The notes: generated by a model not told the origin, from the letters alone. Shown: positions 17,977-30,470, counted from the stretch's first letter. The stretch is 36,429 bases of DNA from Fragilaria crotonensis (GCA_022925895.1 JAKSYS010000635.1:1-36429), one strand, 5' to 3'. Numbers and translations: made by a program.

Positions 17977-18735
17977 AGTCTAATTGAAATAGACTAGAGT
18001 CACCCTTGTCATGAATCATGTCCCCATCATGCTCGTACGATTCAGCGGAATTCCAAGACGGTCAAGCAATGATTTCATGGTACGACCTGGTAAGGGGTGA
18101 GATAGGTAGGCACTTCGATTCCACGACGTGTCATAGCCAAAGAACGACGAGTACGAGTACTCCTTCTGTATGTGGTACTTGCAGTACGACATGAGTACGG
18201 TTTCCTACAAATGGTTTTATTGTATACTCCGAGTGCATACGGCTGCTTGTCGCAGGTATCGTCAATATGAGTTACTCGGAGTAAAGTGATGATGGAGTAT
18301 GGAGTATGCTCGGAAGCTTGTCATGCAGGTGTGGAATCCTGACACTTTCAATGTCAAATTCCAACCACAGTCAAAGGTCAACGTGTCTTGTTCGCCTATT
18401 GCCCATTCAGACCATTGAGCAATGTAATGGTTCACGATACACCGGACTTCAACATTTCTCAATCTACTCACAAAGTAACGACGAAGCGGAAATTAGTGAG
18501 CATGTTGGAGAGCGCACTGCGAATCGCCAAATTTGTTTTTGTGAAGAAAATGGTTCTGAAGTACGAAGCACATACGAACAAACAAGATGTACCCGAAATT
18601 CGAAGGAATTTCTGCATCGACTACTTTATACCGCAGAAATTATTGTGCCATTCAATGCTATGTTACTATAGCCTCGTTTACGCAGTCTCACAAGCTACAA
18701 GCTACACATATGGGATGAATCAGTTGACGTCACAT
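17977..18735. other. Intergenic region
   Basis: GTAC-rich, AT-rich DNA downstream of two convergent genes (GF-repeat gene on plus, Cys-rich gene on minus). Open stretches here have no recognisable protein character. Nothing else is supported. Confidence 0.5.
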
Positions 18736-19238
18736 TTAACGACCGATTTCAGCTTGGTCCTGGTAGTCAGCGGCGTTCTTCTTCAAGTCGCCAATCTTCA
18801 CGCAGCAGCCAACCTTAGGGTAGACAGTAGCACCAAAAATAGAGACAGCAATTGGCACCTCCTTGTTGCATGGAAGAGCAGCGGAGATGACAAGCTGGCA
18901 GACCTGGAGCTGAGCATTGACGACAGAGCAGCCGTCGCACTCAAACTTAGGACCACAGCAGATGAGCGGGAGGCAAGGGCGCTAGGTTTGCAGCAGACTT
19001 CACACTGCAAGCAGCAGAATCCTAGCTTTCCAGAGCAGCCAGTGCAGTCACCATCCTGTTGTTGCACGGAAAGAGGAGATTCACATCAAAATGAGAACTC
19101 CAAAATCATTCACAATGACGACATGATGGCAGCAGGGAAGTGGTGAATCGTACGACATACCTTGTAGATACCGCAGTTCACACAGCAGAGAGCGCAGCAA
19201 AGGGCAATGTTTTCTTCGTCAACAGCGTCGTCACCCAT
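18736..19238 (-). CDS. Small Cys-rich protein, two exons
   Basis: Spliced minus-strand gene encoding 107 residues. Exon 1 (19238-19161) starts MGDDAVDEENIALCC and ends CGIYK just before a GTATGT donor. Exon 2 (18981-18736) starts RPCLPLICCGPKFEC and ends at TAA. The acceptor is fixed: in the exon-2 frame a TAG lies immediately upstream (18983-18985), so the only usable AG is the one at 18982-18983. The protein has about 15 cysteines in CC, CxxC and CC pairs, in both exons, with a short acidic N-terminus. No signal peptide is evident, so metal binding or lipid anchoring is as likely as disulfides. Exon 2 uses mainly C- or G-ending codons, suggesting good expression. The ATG context AAACATGGG is favourable. 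I do not recognise a named family. Other frames across exon 2 are shadows. Confidence 0.75.
18982..19160 (-). other. Intron of the Cys-rich gene
   Basis: 179-bp GT-AG intron: donor GTATGT (19160-19155) and acceptor CTAG ending at 18982. Phase 0. Unspliced reading would run out of frame before the conserved Cys-rich exon 2. Confidence 0.7.
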
Positions 19239-19886
19239 GTTTGTTTCGGTTGAATGGCTTGTCGGTAAAGAATCTTTTTATGATCCGTAGCATAGAAATT
19301 CACTTGGATTCTGTGGAGATTGCAGGATCAGGGATTGACTATTTTTCTCGACGTCGACAAATTAAGCATCAAAATTCGATACACATTCGCCAATGCATTT
19401 TTGAATCATGTGGACTTACTCGCACAATATCGGGTTTATTCACAAGTGTTTCAGTATACACTGGTACTCGAGGTCACACGGAGCACATGATTTTCCTTCG
19501 ACATCTATCCGTTGGTGGGAGTTGCCGTGACACGGTGGAACAAAGGGATGGGTTAATGGTATAGTAGTTTTCAGTCGAGACACATCCGTTATGCCGTTTC
19601 CCCAAGGAAAGTGCAACCACGAATTAGATTACATGTATGTGAACTATGAACACATATGATAGTACAGTACCACGCTCGAGTACTTCAAAGGTACAAGTAG
19701 CACTATGCCATACGGATGTACTACTAAAACAACCATGTAGGGCATAGTATATTCCCCAAGTAGAAAAAACTCCGTGCTGTCGCCGTGCTAAACTGGAGGA
19801 TTCCGGCGTACGACAGTACGACAGTACGTGTAAATGGTAAGAAATAGTTTCGTATCGTACTAGTACAGTAGAAAACATACGGCGAG
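19239..19886. other. Intergenic region, promoter of the Cys-rich gene
   Basis: Region between the start of the minus-strand Cys-rich gene and the 3' end of the Crypton relic. It is rich in GTAC/TAGTAC words, especially 19640-19880. No gene is supported. Confidence 0.5.
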
Positions 19887-21923
19887 CTAAACTCGGAAGT
19901 TGGGATTCAGAGTCCCATCCTTCTTATCCCTCTTAAGTCCATTAATTATGTTGGTCACTGAAGTCTGACCGCCATAGACAGCATAAATCTTGTCTATGGC
20001 AGTCTCTGCCATGTCACCTTACCGAATCAGTCATCCCACCAAATCCCACACCACCTTTTGGCGGTGGTACCGATGCTTTGAGCGACCTCGCTCAGAGTAG
20101 GAGAACAGTCTAGCTGCTTTCCTCCCACCGACATCATGATGATACTCTTGCCAGAGGTCGTGAAGACTTCTGGGCGTCGGCATCAGCGTCGCCATCACTG
20201 CGAGGTCGTTCGCAGCAGCTCGTTCGGGTACCTCCCCCGCTGCGCCTTCGTCGTCTCCTCTCCCCCCACCAGCAGTCCGTCGTCTCGCAGGTTGCAATGC
20301 AATTCGCCTCATGTTACCATTCAAAATGCCAAAGCACTGCTCCAGATTCACCTTGATTATGTTAATCGCTGTTTTGAGCTCCAAGTTGTCTTGTCGTAGT
20401 GAGAGTAAACCTGATTGCATTCCCAACAACTGATTTCAAATTGCCACATTGTTTGTCCCGGGCACACCGCCATGTTCTTGTCCAGCAACTCCGTCAACTT
20501 CAATTGTCCCAACCATGTCAATAAACACTGCTCCATGATTGCCCGACACTGTCACTGCCATCTTCTTGATTGGATTCAACTCGGCATCATAGTCAGCACC
20601 ACGAACATGCTCCCATTCCAAAAGTACATCTCGTTTGAAATCATTCGGAATATACTCGTCAGCAACTGGCGAGCAAATCAGCCACAACAAAGCCTTACCA
20701 AGTACAAGACAAGCGGAATCAGGAGTCGCTTCCTGATATTCGGAACGACGTGACTCAGGACAAAAGTGTTCATCATCGTCGCGTCGAGTGCGGGATCTGA
20801 CACATAAAAGCAAGGACCACCACCACACAACTTCTCAGCAACCTTTGCGTCTGGGTAAGGAAGTTCAACGTCATCATACATGTCTGATACTCTACCTGAT
20901 CCCTTCCATCGGCCTCTGATATCCTTCTCATCCTTGGTCACTCCACATCTTCGTGCGAACGTAGACGGTAGCAGCATACGTTCGAATACTGTGACTTCCC
21001 AGCATGGACACTTCACCTCCTCCTCTTTTGGCACCTTGTTGTTTGCCTCTGAATTCCTCACGCCTGAACAGGACAGTAAATGCAGCTTGAATCATTGCCT
21101 TAGACTTAAGTCCGCCTTCAGGAACACGTACGTCGTCGCTGATACCAAAAACGTACGGCGAATTCATTGCTGTCGGATTCAATTTCAGATTCAACTCAAG
21201 CCACAAAGCAATTGAGCAAAGAACACAATACACAGGATTTAGAGAACCAAGCACAATTTGCCATTTGTCATCCACATTTTTGGACCAGTTCAACCTTGTT
21301 TTCAGAGCGCTTGCAAACGTGTCATGTACTCGAATGTGTTCCAATACTAGTTGCGTTGAGTCATCCACCCGAGCTATCAAATGAAATTGAAAGTTTGTCA
21401 TCGCCAATATACCATACCTTTTCCAGAAAACATCATGTGCATTATTGCTCCTACAGCCTGCAGATAGAACATTACAGATTCAAAAGGTCATGCATAGCAA
21501 CAAATTCCTGACCTAACATTGGACGTCGAGTTTGCGAATCCACCCCTTGTTTTCTCGCCTCCTTCTTCTTGACGCGCTTGATGACGAGGGCATTCACCAG
21601 CGCACTGCGGGTAGGGTTTCCTTCACTTTTTAGTCATACTCCACGTGTCGCGATTCGGCATGAAAAAACGAAATTGCTTTTTTGTCCATTGCCAACGAGT
21701 TTGCTCGTGCCGAAATTGGGTTTGCATCCCCTGCCGGCTCCGTTGTCCCAAATGCCTTCATATTCAGATACCTTGACACCTCACTTGGGGTAATAGCAGC
21801 CAACACTTCCATTGCATGCACATGATCACGAGAATACTCACTTCCAACCGCTCGGTTGTGGACAAACGACATGAATGAAGCAAGAATACATTTGTACTTA
21901 TTCAGAGTTTTGGTGTCGACCAT
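19887..21923 (-). pseudogene. Crypton-like tyrosine recombinase, multiply frameshifted
   Basis: Remains of a DNA transposon recombinase of the Crypton type (the stramenopile CryptonS group is the best match from memory). It starts at the ATG at 21923 (MVDTKTLNKYKCILASFMSF), with a core-binding domain including ITPSEVSRYLNMKAFG and KKAISFFH. The catalytic part shows box II GSHSIRTYAAT, then KDEKDIRGRWKGSGRVSDMY and DVELPYPDAKVAEKLC with the candidate Tyr. The C-terminal region has NMRRIALQPARR, PRSLHDLWQEYHHDVGGRK and AIDKIYAVYGGQTSVTNII, ending at a TAG at 19887-19889. The frame changes at several points, including about 21640, 21420, 20980, 20745, 20430 and 20030, so the copy is dead unless these are sequencing errors. 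No terminal repeats are seen, as expected for Cryptons. Confidence 0.85.
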
Positions 21924-24671
21924 GATAAGAACAGTACTCTTGTTTTGTGGGGCAAATGTACTACAAATATGTAGAAGAGTACCTCGGGAAAAAAGTTGCA
22001 TTCATTCCATATACGAAGCACGTAAGTATACCGTAGGTGCAACAGATGTTGCAGATCCCAAAATGCTGGTACTAGTATCGTTTGCAGTTGATATGCCCCA
22101 CTCAAACGCATGAAAAAACGTCATCAAGTACCCCTATTATGCAACATAGTACCAGTTCTAATTAATCCGCAAGATCCCTGGATTCCTATTGGATAGTACA
22201 ACACCGGTTGCATTTCCGAAGTAATACTGATGTACTCGAGTACTGTAGTACAATTACTACTAAATACCGCATTTCCTCGACTGTGGTCAAACAACAAGAA
22301 GCCAAGCCCATATCAAAATCAGGCTACAGCAGTTAGAAAATCAATGATGTCCTCCAACGACTGTAAACTCATGTGGTTACTATTCCAATACCCTTCATTC
22401 TTTGCTCCTATGTACAAGTACCTTCACTACCAGTGATCCGGCAGTCGGAATTGGCTTCTGAATTGACTTGAGAATTTCCACTGCAGCCTGAGTACAATGC
22501 CAGTCTTGTTGGTGACCCTGGTTGATGTGTTGACCCTTACTAACAACTCATCTGCTGATACTTTTCTTCCGCAGCCCAAATTCCCTAGAAACAAATGCTT
22601 AGGGCATACAGCCATCACCCTTGGACTTGGCTAGTACTAGTAGTGAGGAGCATTGACCTACCCAAGTCCTGCTTCCAACTAGGTATTGAGCAAATAAAGT
22701 CTCACCTTGACCAAATTTCAAAATTGGTCTTGTCCTTTCTGAAATGCAAATGGTAGTGGTTGGTGCAGCCAAACAGTTTATTAAGATGACAAGACTGCAG
22801 ATTTGAACAGAACACCCCCCTCCACCAGCAAATGTGATCTTGCTTTTGTTACTTCAGCCTTTGAGAATGTTTCCACGTTTAACCCACTTTGTTGAGAATG
22901 ATGCAAAAGAATTGAAATGGCATGAGATACCGCAGTCAAAACCACTTTCCTGTGATGGGCAGTCTTTATATTGAACACAATGATGAATCACATTTGCATC
23001 TGTCTGTTGTATATGTGCATATTTTGCTCATGGAGAATGAATGTGTTGAGAAAAGATTGACCTTCTTAATAATGGCTGCATTTGTCTGCTGTTGTATATA
23101 TGCATACTTTTGCTCGAGGAGAATGAATGTGTTGAGGAAAGATTGACCTTCTTAACAAGGACTGCTGCAGTACTCTATTGGTGAATGCGCTTTTGAGCGC
23201 ATTCCGGATTTTCAAAAAATGATATGTCAACATTGAAGTATGCAGCCACACCACGAAGACAAATTGAATGATCAGTATCTGTGGGAAACCAAGAAGAGGC
23301 TGGGACAAGCCTTCTGATCCTCCTTTGTTTCATCTTCTTGTTGGTCATGTGTGAGAGAAGAAGCAGTGAAGTTTGATGAGAAAGAAGGAAGGGCTCAGAA
23401 GCAAGGCTACCAATCATGCTACCAATCATGGGTGGGAAAGGTTCTTGACAAGTTCGGCAGAAAAGCCATACACTGGATAATGCTGTCAACAACTGATGTA
23501 CTGTGAAATTCCTTGCTGCTCAGACATGGCATATCAAGCTCAGTTGCCTTGAGAGTGGTTTGTGCAATATGCGGACTACCGGGGAAGTGACCGGCTACTT
23601 TGCAACAATTTTTAGGAGGGAGCTGCTGAACAGAGTGTCTGAACTCAATTGAAGACAGAAGAATTGGTGTGATCCACCACTGTGGAGGACAAGCAAGTGC
23701 TGGAGACAGTTGAAGTAAAGGGATGGCAACAATGCAAGAATCGGAGTCCTCTCAGGTGTCATGATGTAGCTAGATGGATGACAAATGGTGCTAACTAAGA
23801 TTGGCGAAGCAAACTGTACTCTACTTTGCTTGTATGAGAAACTATGTGCAGCGCTGTTGTCATGCATGCGTAAATCAATCGCCAAGAACACACCATGAGT
23901 GGCAGCCTTGATAAACAAGTGCCATTTATGAGGCATGGCCAGCATGGCACACTTGCACAAGTTTATGAACACACTCAATGGAGTTGGAACATTTAATATA
24001 CTGAATATGAAAAGAGGAAGTTGAAACAATTTCAAAGGGAAACATGAGGATAAATCTGATGGCACAGTCATGAATGATGCTCATTTCGGTGTCCTCTACA
24101 TCAGGTGAGGGTGGCAGGCATGAGAATTAAGAATTGGTTGAAATACTAATTATCAGCAGACTGTATGGGTGATATTGGAACAACAATGAGCAAAGCTATT
24201 GGTTTTCTTGAAAAGGTCATACCTATTAGGTTGAAATGGTAAAACAGTAATTCTGTTATCATAATTCTTGTTTTGCAGAATGCTGGGCAACACAAACTTG
24301 TGTGTGAGATATTGTCATTCCCCCTCCAAAATAAAATGAACACTTAAATGGTGTTTCGTTATTTCCCCTGAAGTTTATGACTGTCACGCCCAGATCGCCA
24401 TTATTCAGAATAAGTAATCACACCCAACCAGCCAAATCACAACTCCTCTCACGCCGAGCGCAACATCAACCGAACACGGACAGGCACAAATTACCCTACC
24501 TGGCACCAATAGAAGTGACAAGGGACGACTGTGTCATTGATCGTTTGTCGTACGCCAGAAACGAAATTCTTCGCCATGAATGCATGCCCCTACCGGTAGT
24601 ATTTAAGCTCAAAGTATTCTATGGTACGAGGAACTACTCGGATAAAACAGGGCATCCATCAGTCACCTGGC
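21924..24671. other. Gene-poor AT-rich region
   Basis: About 2.7 kb in which I can support no gene. It contains one imperfect tandem duplication at 22996-23160. Open stretches such as 23595-24071 (minus) lack recognisable domains and have low-complexity composition. The last ~300 bp would include the 3' UTR of the fluoride-channel gene. Confidence 0.45.
22996..23160. repeat. Imperfect tandem duplication, two ~81-85 bp units
   Basis: Unit 1 (22996-23076) and unit 2 (23077-about 23160) share TGAATGTGTTGAG and AAAGATTGACCTTCTTAA with a few substitutions and small indels, about 90 percent identical by eye. It is probably a local duplication. Confidence 0.75.
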
Positions 24672-26536
24672 CTAGTTTTGGTGTCCCGCTACCCGATCAG
24701 CCCAATCTACGCCAGACATAGTGACCAGACCAATCACCATACCCCAGAAGATGGTGCTCGATGCATAATAAACACCATTCAAGCGAAGAAGCAGTGGGTC
24801 AATGCCTTGCAGCACTTCCACGATAAACATACCAACAGAACTGAGAGTTCCACCAAAGCCAGAAATGAAGGCAACCAGAACAATGCGTTCTCGGGGACCA
24901 GGATTTCCCGCCAGCAAAGATCCGAGCGATCCATGGAGAGCACATGCCAGCAAGTTGCAAGTAAAGGTACCGAGAGGGAAGCCAGGGCGAATTCCATTAT
25001 ACCGAGATAGTCGCCATCTGGCCATGACGCCGAAAGGACTAAACAACAGGCTCAAGGCGATGAGTTGGGATTCAGGGTCTTTATAGAATCCCAGCGAAAC
25101 GACTTGTGCCACCATCGACAAGATAAAGAATGCAGTCGCAACTGAGCGCACAGAAGGCAGTTCCAACTTCGGTTTCGCAGGCGGTGTCGGATCCCCTTCA
25201 GAACCTTCTTCTCCGAGATCCAATGAGTGCTCGTTTTGAGAGAGCCGAATACCATAACCACGGCGTTCATCCCTCCTCACTTCTTGCCGACATCGCCATG
25301 CAAAGATATAGACCGCGACATGCTGACCGAATCGATACGAGACAATTGGCAACTGCAGGCCCAACAGATACCCCACCAGGGCTTCCTGGACATTCCCAGC
25401 TCTAATCAAAGAGACCATACTGGAATTCCACGAGCTGAAGGATGACAGCGCTCCGCAGAACCCGTCTCGAAGTCCAAGCATTAGATCCTCGGACATGGCA
25501 GCAGGAGTTGTCCCTACCTTCCAACCGTCAGCGAGGGTGACTTTGGTAAGCCGTTGAAGGTTGGAGGTCAGCATTCTGGCTTCACTTTGAACATGTCCAG
25601 CAAGAGAACTCGACACATCGTATATGATTTGATCCAGATCGCGTTCAAGCGCTGTGCCATAGTCAACAGCGTCATTGTGAGGTTGTTGGGAGGTGTGGGT
25701 CGATTTGCTTCGCCATTTCGCGATTCATCATCATCTTCATTCTTCCCGTCACTTTCTTCGTTAACGACATCAGTAACTTCTTCATCGTGATTGCGCCGAT
25801 AGCCATCCGAAAAATAATGCTCCATCAAGTCAGCCTCTTCCTTCGCAACCGGAAACAGAAGAAGTGACTGACTTGCACGAATACGACGCTCGAGAGCCAA
25901 AAGCTGCACATGGCGAAGCTCTGCGTCTCCTTTCCTTGGACGAGGTCGATAGATGCGATTGCGTTTACGACGTCGCAAGCGTTCTAAACGAGGCGAATCT
26001 GTAGAATGCAAGAGCGGATCGTGTTCGTCCTCCGCCTCATCTTGTCTCTGGTCAGGTGTAAAACGAGTTTCAATAATGCTCATGAGATCTGGTCCGGATG
26101 CAAGACATCCCATAAGAAAGGATGAAAGAGAGTTGAGGGGTAGATTGACAAACAGCGCCGAATCTTCTCGAAACGTCCCATCGAAATAAGAAAACCAGCC
26201 TGCTGCGGCCAAACGAAACAATATGCCAAACTGCGTGAAGATAGATAGTATGATAATGTCATCGTAATACTTCCAGAACTGCTCCACAAACAGGCGATTT
26301 TCCTCATCGACGTTATTATTTCCGCTGCAACTCGATTCGCCTGACTCAGTTTCGTGCTGGGGTGCAATGGCTCCACGGCCGGGATAGAAAAAGTTGCGAA
26401 TCGCCTTCTGCGACTGGAGTTTAAATTGCTCGTGCAGGGCAGCATTGTTTGAGGATCCAGCAGCTTGATCGTCTTCTCCCTCCCTTCCACCCTGCATCGA
26501 AGGTGAACGCGGTGGCGACGACGTCGGGTCAGGCAT
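24672..26536 (-). CDS. FEX: Two-domain fluoride channel (FEX/CrcB family), frame break in linker
   Basis: Exports fluoride passively across the plasma membrane. Eukaryotic FEX proteins carry two CrcB/Fluc domains in one chain, as here. Domain 1 begins at about residue 90 with QFGILFRLAAAGWF and FVNLPLNSLSSFLMGCLA. A long charged, acidic linker with RRRKRNRIYRPRPRKG follows, then GLRDGFCGALSSFSSWNS. Domain 2 has GFPLGTFTCNLLACALHG and VAFISGFGGTLSSVGMF, including the conserved Asn in the GT-xxx-N motif. The start is taken as the ATG at 26536; upstream in-frame codons lack an ATG. The reading frame changes between about 25690 and 25620, inside the linker. That means a 1-nt indel or an unrecognised short intron; both flanking frames are clearly coding. 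The total is about 625 residues with 8-9 membrane segments. It is probably a host housekeeping gene rather than mobile DNA. Confidence 0.85.
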
Positions 26537-29500
26537 GATTGGCAGCGTGCCAGGGAATAATGTTTGCAACTGGAATTAATGTCCAAAGATTGCCGCGGAT
26601 GGGTTCGTGTACGTTGGTCTCTCACTTCATCGTGCTATACCAGGCATGTGTGCCACCCAGGCGCCAACGGTCCACTCCCCCGTCCCCCGTCGTACAACGA
26701 GGCCTCAAACTTCGAACACTCTTGCGACGGTTGAATCGTACGTGATCGTAGGTGGGACTTGGACTATAGTACCTAGTACCGTAGACGAAATGTACATCGT
26801 GAACGGGTATGCATACTTGCACCTACTCTACTAGTAGTAGTAGTATGTATACCTGGTACAAAGTGCCTATGGTAGGTTGCATTTTGGAGTGATAGTTGGA
26901 TGACATACACAGTACGTGTTGCACCGTTGCACCCAGTCCTCATCTAGTCGTTTGTTGTTCTACCGGTAGTACCAGGTATCATACAGTACATGTACTTGTA
27001 CTTGTACCTTGTACAGTACCATTTACTGTGCCAGCTTGATTTTGTGCTCATATTTTTGCCACCAAGTAGGCGTAGTATTAAATGTACATGTCGCAGAATT
27101 AACTACGAAGTGTACGTTACTAGTCACTTCCTCGTCTAACAGTAATTTTTAATTTTGGGGTGCGAACGAACAACGCGGAGCGACAGCAAATACACGTAGC
27201 ACACATTTACTAGTCGTATGTACCTGGTACAAGTAATGTAGATACGACGCTACTACGGTTAGTACCTAGAGCTGTACCTAGTACCTAGTACTCGGACTAC
27301 TTGTACCAGCGTTACCTGGGCTACAAAGTACCAGTACTCGGACAAAGTAACCGTACCACATAAAAATGGCTTGGAACCAATAGTTTCACAAGAGTTTTAA
27401 ATTACTATATCTCCGTAGAAACATAAATGTTCAACAAACAGTTCTTATATCATTGATCCTTCATCTGCTTGTCAACAGCAATGAGGAATGATCAAAGTAC
27501 TGGAGCAAGATCCGAATTGCCGATCGATGATATACAAGTCTTCGTTTTTCATTTACTGGCTCAAAGTCGTGTATAAATATAAATACATATATATATAATA
27601 TTTTATATTCCGTTCTTCATATTTTTTCACAAGAGTTCGATGAGTGAATCGTCAATCGAAATTCGTATTGGTACAGGGTTTTGTACGAGCTGTTTGTACC
27701 ACACAGTGTAGAACGAACGCCAATTGGAATTCTCTCAAACGTATGAAAATATACAGAACTGTAGCTTGTAGAAATTGGGAGGGCATCCTCGACATGTGAA
27801 AAATGGTCGTGCAACAATGTTTTGACGTCTCATCTACAGTATGCGTTTTTTAGAGAATTGAGCATTTAAAATGCTTTTCTATCAGCAGAACATATCTCTA
27901 TTGGTTATCTGAGGAGAGCTTTATAATAGGTCACGGTGTGAAATAATGGAAAATGGATTGTTTTTGTGTAGAGTTCCTTGAATTTCACAAGAGATTGGTT
28001 CAAAGCCAATTTATCGGGTCAAAGCCATTTTTATGTGGTACCAGGTACAAGGCATTGGAGTACATTGTACATTCCAGACTCCAGACTAAGTCAAATTTTG
28101 TTGATTTCTTTGAAAAATCAGTTTCAACAGGCATCCAACTTCATGACAACTACTCCAGTTCTCATTACTGTACAACTCCTCAAGATCATGTGAATGAAAG
28201 TTATGATAGCTTTTAGCTTCTGTAGTACTTGAAATCTTGCATTTCTTAGTGCCACTCCTCAGAAGTATTGGCCCATGCACCACTTATCATCCTTAGTACT
28301 ACAGGATAGGCTTGTGCTTAATACTAGGGTGCAAATATATTCTGAGTGTCAGCACTCACACACTTTGTGCACTATTAGTAGTAAACTGGAACCCTCAGGA
28401 ATTCTTGTCAGTGGTATGGGTTTTGTGACATGTGGAAGGCTTTTCAACAACCCCTCATGCTCTCCTGCTATGAAAGAAGAAACAGCAATTAGCATATCCA
28501 AGGAACTGGAAGTTGTTGTATCAGAGTTGAAGTCCCGCCTGGACATTGGACATGTGACGAGGCAAACAACAAAAATCAACATCAAGTGATCAAAGTGATT
28601 GATCCAGTTGACTGTTGACATGCTGATCTTGTAATCACATGCCGTTGTCATGCTAAGATATGTGGCCTTTAAAAGAACCTTCCTTTGCTTTCCTCTACTG
28701 AAGTCTGTGCAGTTATGCTTCTTGGCAGCTCCAATATGGAGACAGCAAATGAAACCAGCAGCAGGCAATAGGGCAAGCAACTAGTATGTTGCTCACTCAA
28801 TGGTCTAGAAAATTTTCAAGGCATCCTCAACTTCGTCCACTTTATATCTCATTCTCTTAATTGGAATTTACTAAAGTGACCTTTCAATTATTACTTCTTG
28901 TTTATGTCACATAACAAGTCATGCTGATACCCATGCATATCCATCATCCAGCACCTTTATCATTGGATTCATGGGCATGCTCTGCTAAAGAAAGAACATG
29001 ATCTAGTTGCAAGCTGATGATGTGGTTTTATGCTTGAAATCTTTGGTACTAGTATGTGCATGCATTGCATGCTGGGACAGGATTGCTTGGACATCAGCAT
29101 GCATTCTTGGACAGAACAACCACACCAGTCAACATGCATGATGGTATCTATCACTGTTGCCTGTTACAAACTTAGTAGTCACAAAGACTGGGATGCCTGC
29201 CATCTTGCCACATTGTTTTGAGAACAGTAGTAAGCCCAATAGAAGCACAACACATGTCATAAATATTGATGGCAACTTGTGCTTTATCTTCAGGACCTGG
29301 ATTGGGCACTCCATATGCTGTCACACACATCCATGATTGCATCAAGTCATCATGGAGTGATTCATAGAAGTTGCTTTGTTTTGCAAAGTCAACTATGTCT
29401 GAATCCTTGACATTTTCTACGTTGTCCTTGAGGTCATGAAGCAAACAAGATTGCATGTAAGATGTTACAGATATTTGTAAAAATCCAATTTACTTGCACT

Positions 29501-29701
29501 CTTATTTTTTCAACATAACACTCAACATGTAGAAATTTGTTAGTACTGGCGAAAGTACTGGAGTATGTTACTGTTATCATCTGTAGTACAGTACTTCTAC
29601 GCTGACGACTCCAGTACTGTAGCCGCCAGTAATTATTCCGTACGCTACTTGTAATACTGTACTCTACTAGCAGTAGAGGACAAATCGAGTGCAATGACTC
29701 G
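26537..29701. other. Gene-poor intergenic region
   Basis: About 3.2 kb with no supported gene. 26750-27370 is dense in GTAC, TAGTAC and GTACCTAG words. 27540-27620 is nearly pure A/T. 28200-29460 is AT-rich unique sequence with short open stretches, for example 29172-29456 on the minus strand, which I could not assign. The first ~200 bp upstream of 26536 would hold the fluoride-channel promoter. Confidence 0.45.
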
Positions 29702-30083
29702 GTGGCAAAACAACAATACTGGAGAGTCGCAGCCGCACTCCGGTGGGTGGCAAAACGAATATATACTGTGTAATGTAGGGGGCATGACCAGCAACATCTT
29801 CTGGGACTGCACAATGCATTGCGTACTGCACACCCCATTTTTTTTGCATCGGAGTCCCGTATTCGCGATCGACTAATTCGAGTGGCAAAAACACGGATCG
29901 AGTGGCAAATCAACGCACTGTTCACGTAAAAAATTTGCCACCCTACGTGCCACCAGGGTGGCAAAAATAACTGGAAATTTTTTGAACGATACTGTAACCA
30001 GAGGCACCGTATCTACAAGTGTCTACAGACCTATCCTGTACACACATACTGACCAGAATGGAAAATACCACTTCGGTGGCAAA
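29702..30083. repeat. Cluster of GTGGCAAA octamers
   Basis: Six direct copies of GTGGCAAA start at 29702, 29747, 29882, 29902, 29958 and 30076. One inverted copy, TTTGCCAC, lies at 29934-29941. Most direct copies are followed by more A residues. Spacing is irregular (20-135 bp). No gene is associated. Confidence 0.7.
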
Positions 30084-30470
30084 AAGCAAAAGATGTACTC
30101 ATAACTCATAGACTCGAAGGGATCCGATTACTGGAGTACTCGTTGTAGCGATACTGTTCCATGTAATAACAGTATTGTATTCCAGTAATGTATGGAATAC
30201 TCGCCAGTCCCAATATGTAGAATGTCGTATGATGACGAAATTAGAGTGCCAGTTAATCGGATCCAGGATCATGGCCTGTCATCAAGTCATCACCGTCATC
30301 TGTCATCATTCATCGTCACGCCTTTGTCCACTCGCTGTACTGGAACTCTTCTACCGGTTATGAACCATGCTGTTCTTGTACAACGTACAAGTACTATTCT
30401 ACGGTAGGTAGCCATGGACAATGACACTGGACACACCATGGTGCCATGGATAGCAAATGCATCTACTGCG

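Noticed and set aside
18798-19067. Unspliced 89-residue Cys/Ser-rich ORF on the minus strand
   Set aside because: It is an out-of-frame read through the intron and exon 2 of the spliced Cys-rich gene; the joined exons give a more coherent protein.
23595-24071. 158-residue ORF on the minus strand
   Set aside because: Low-complexity Leu/Ser/His/Cys composition, no domain, no start context, and isolated in an AT-rich non-coding region.
29172-29456. Possible nucleotide-cyclase fragment (MCVTAYGVPNPGPEDK on the minus strand)
   Set aside because: Only one short resemblance. No catalytic Asp motifs or neighbouring cyclase segments are found in any frame.
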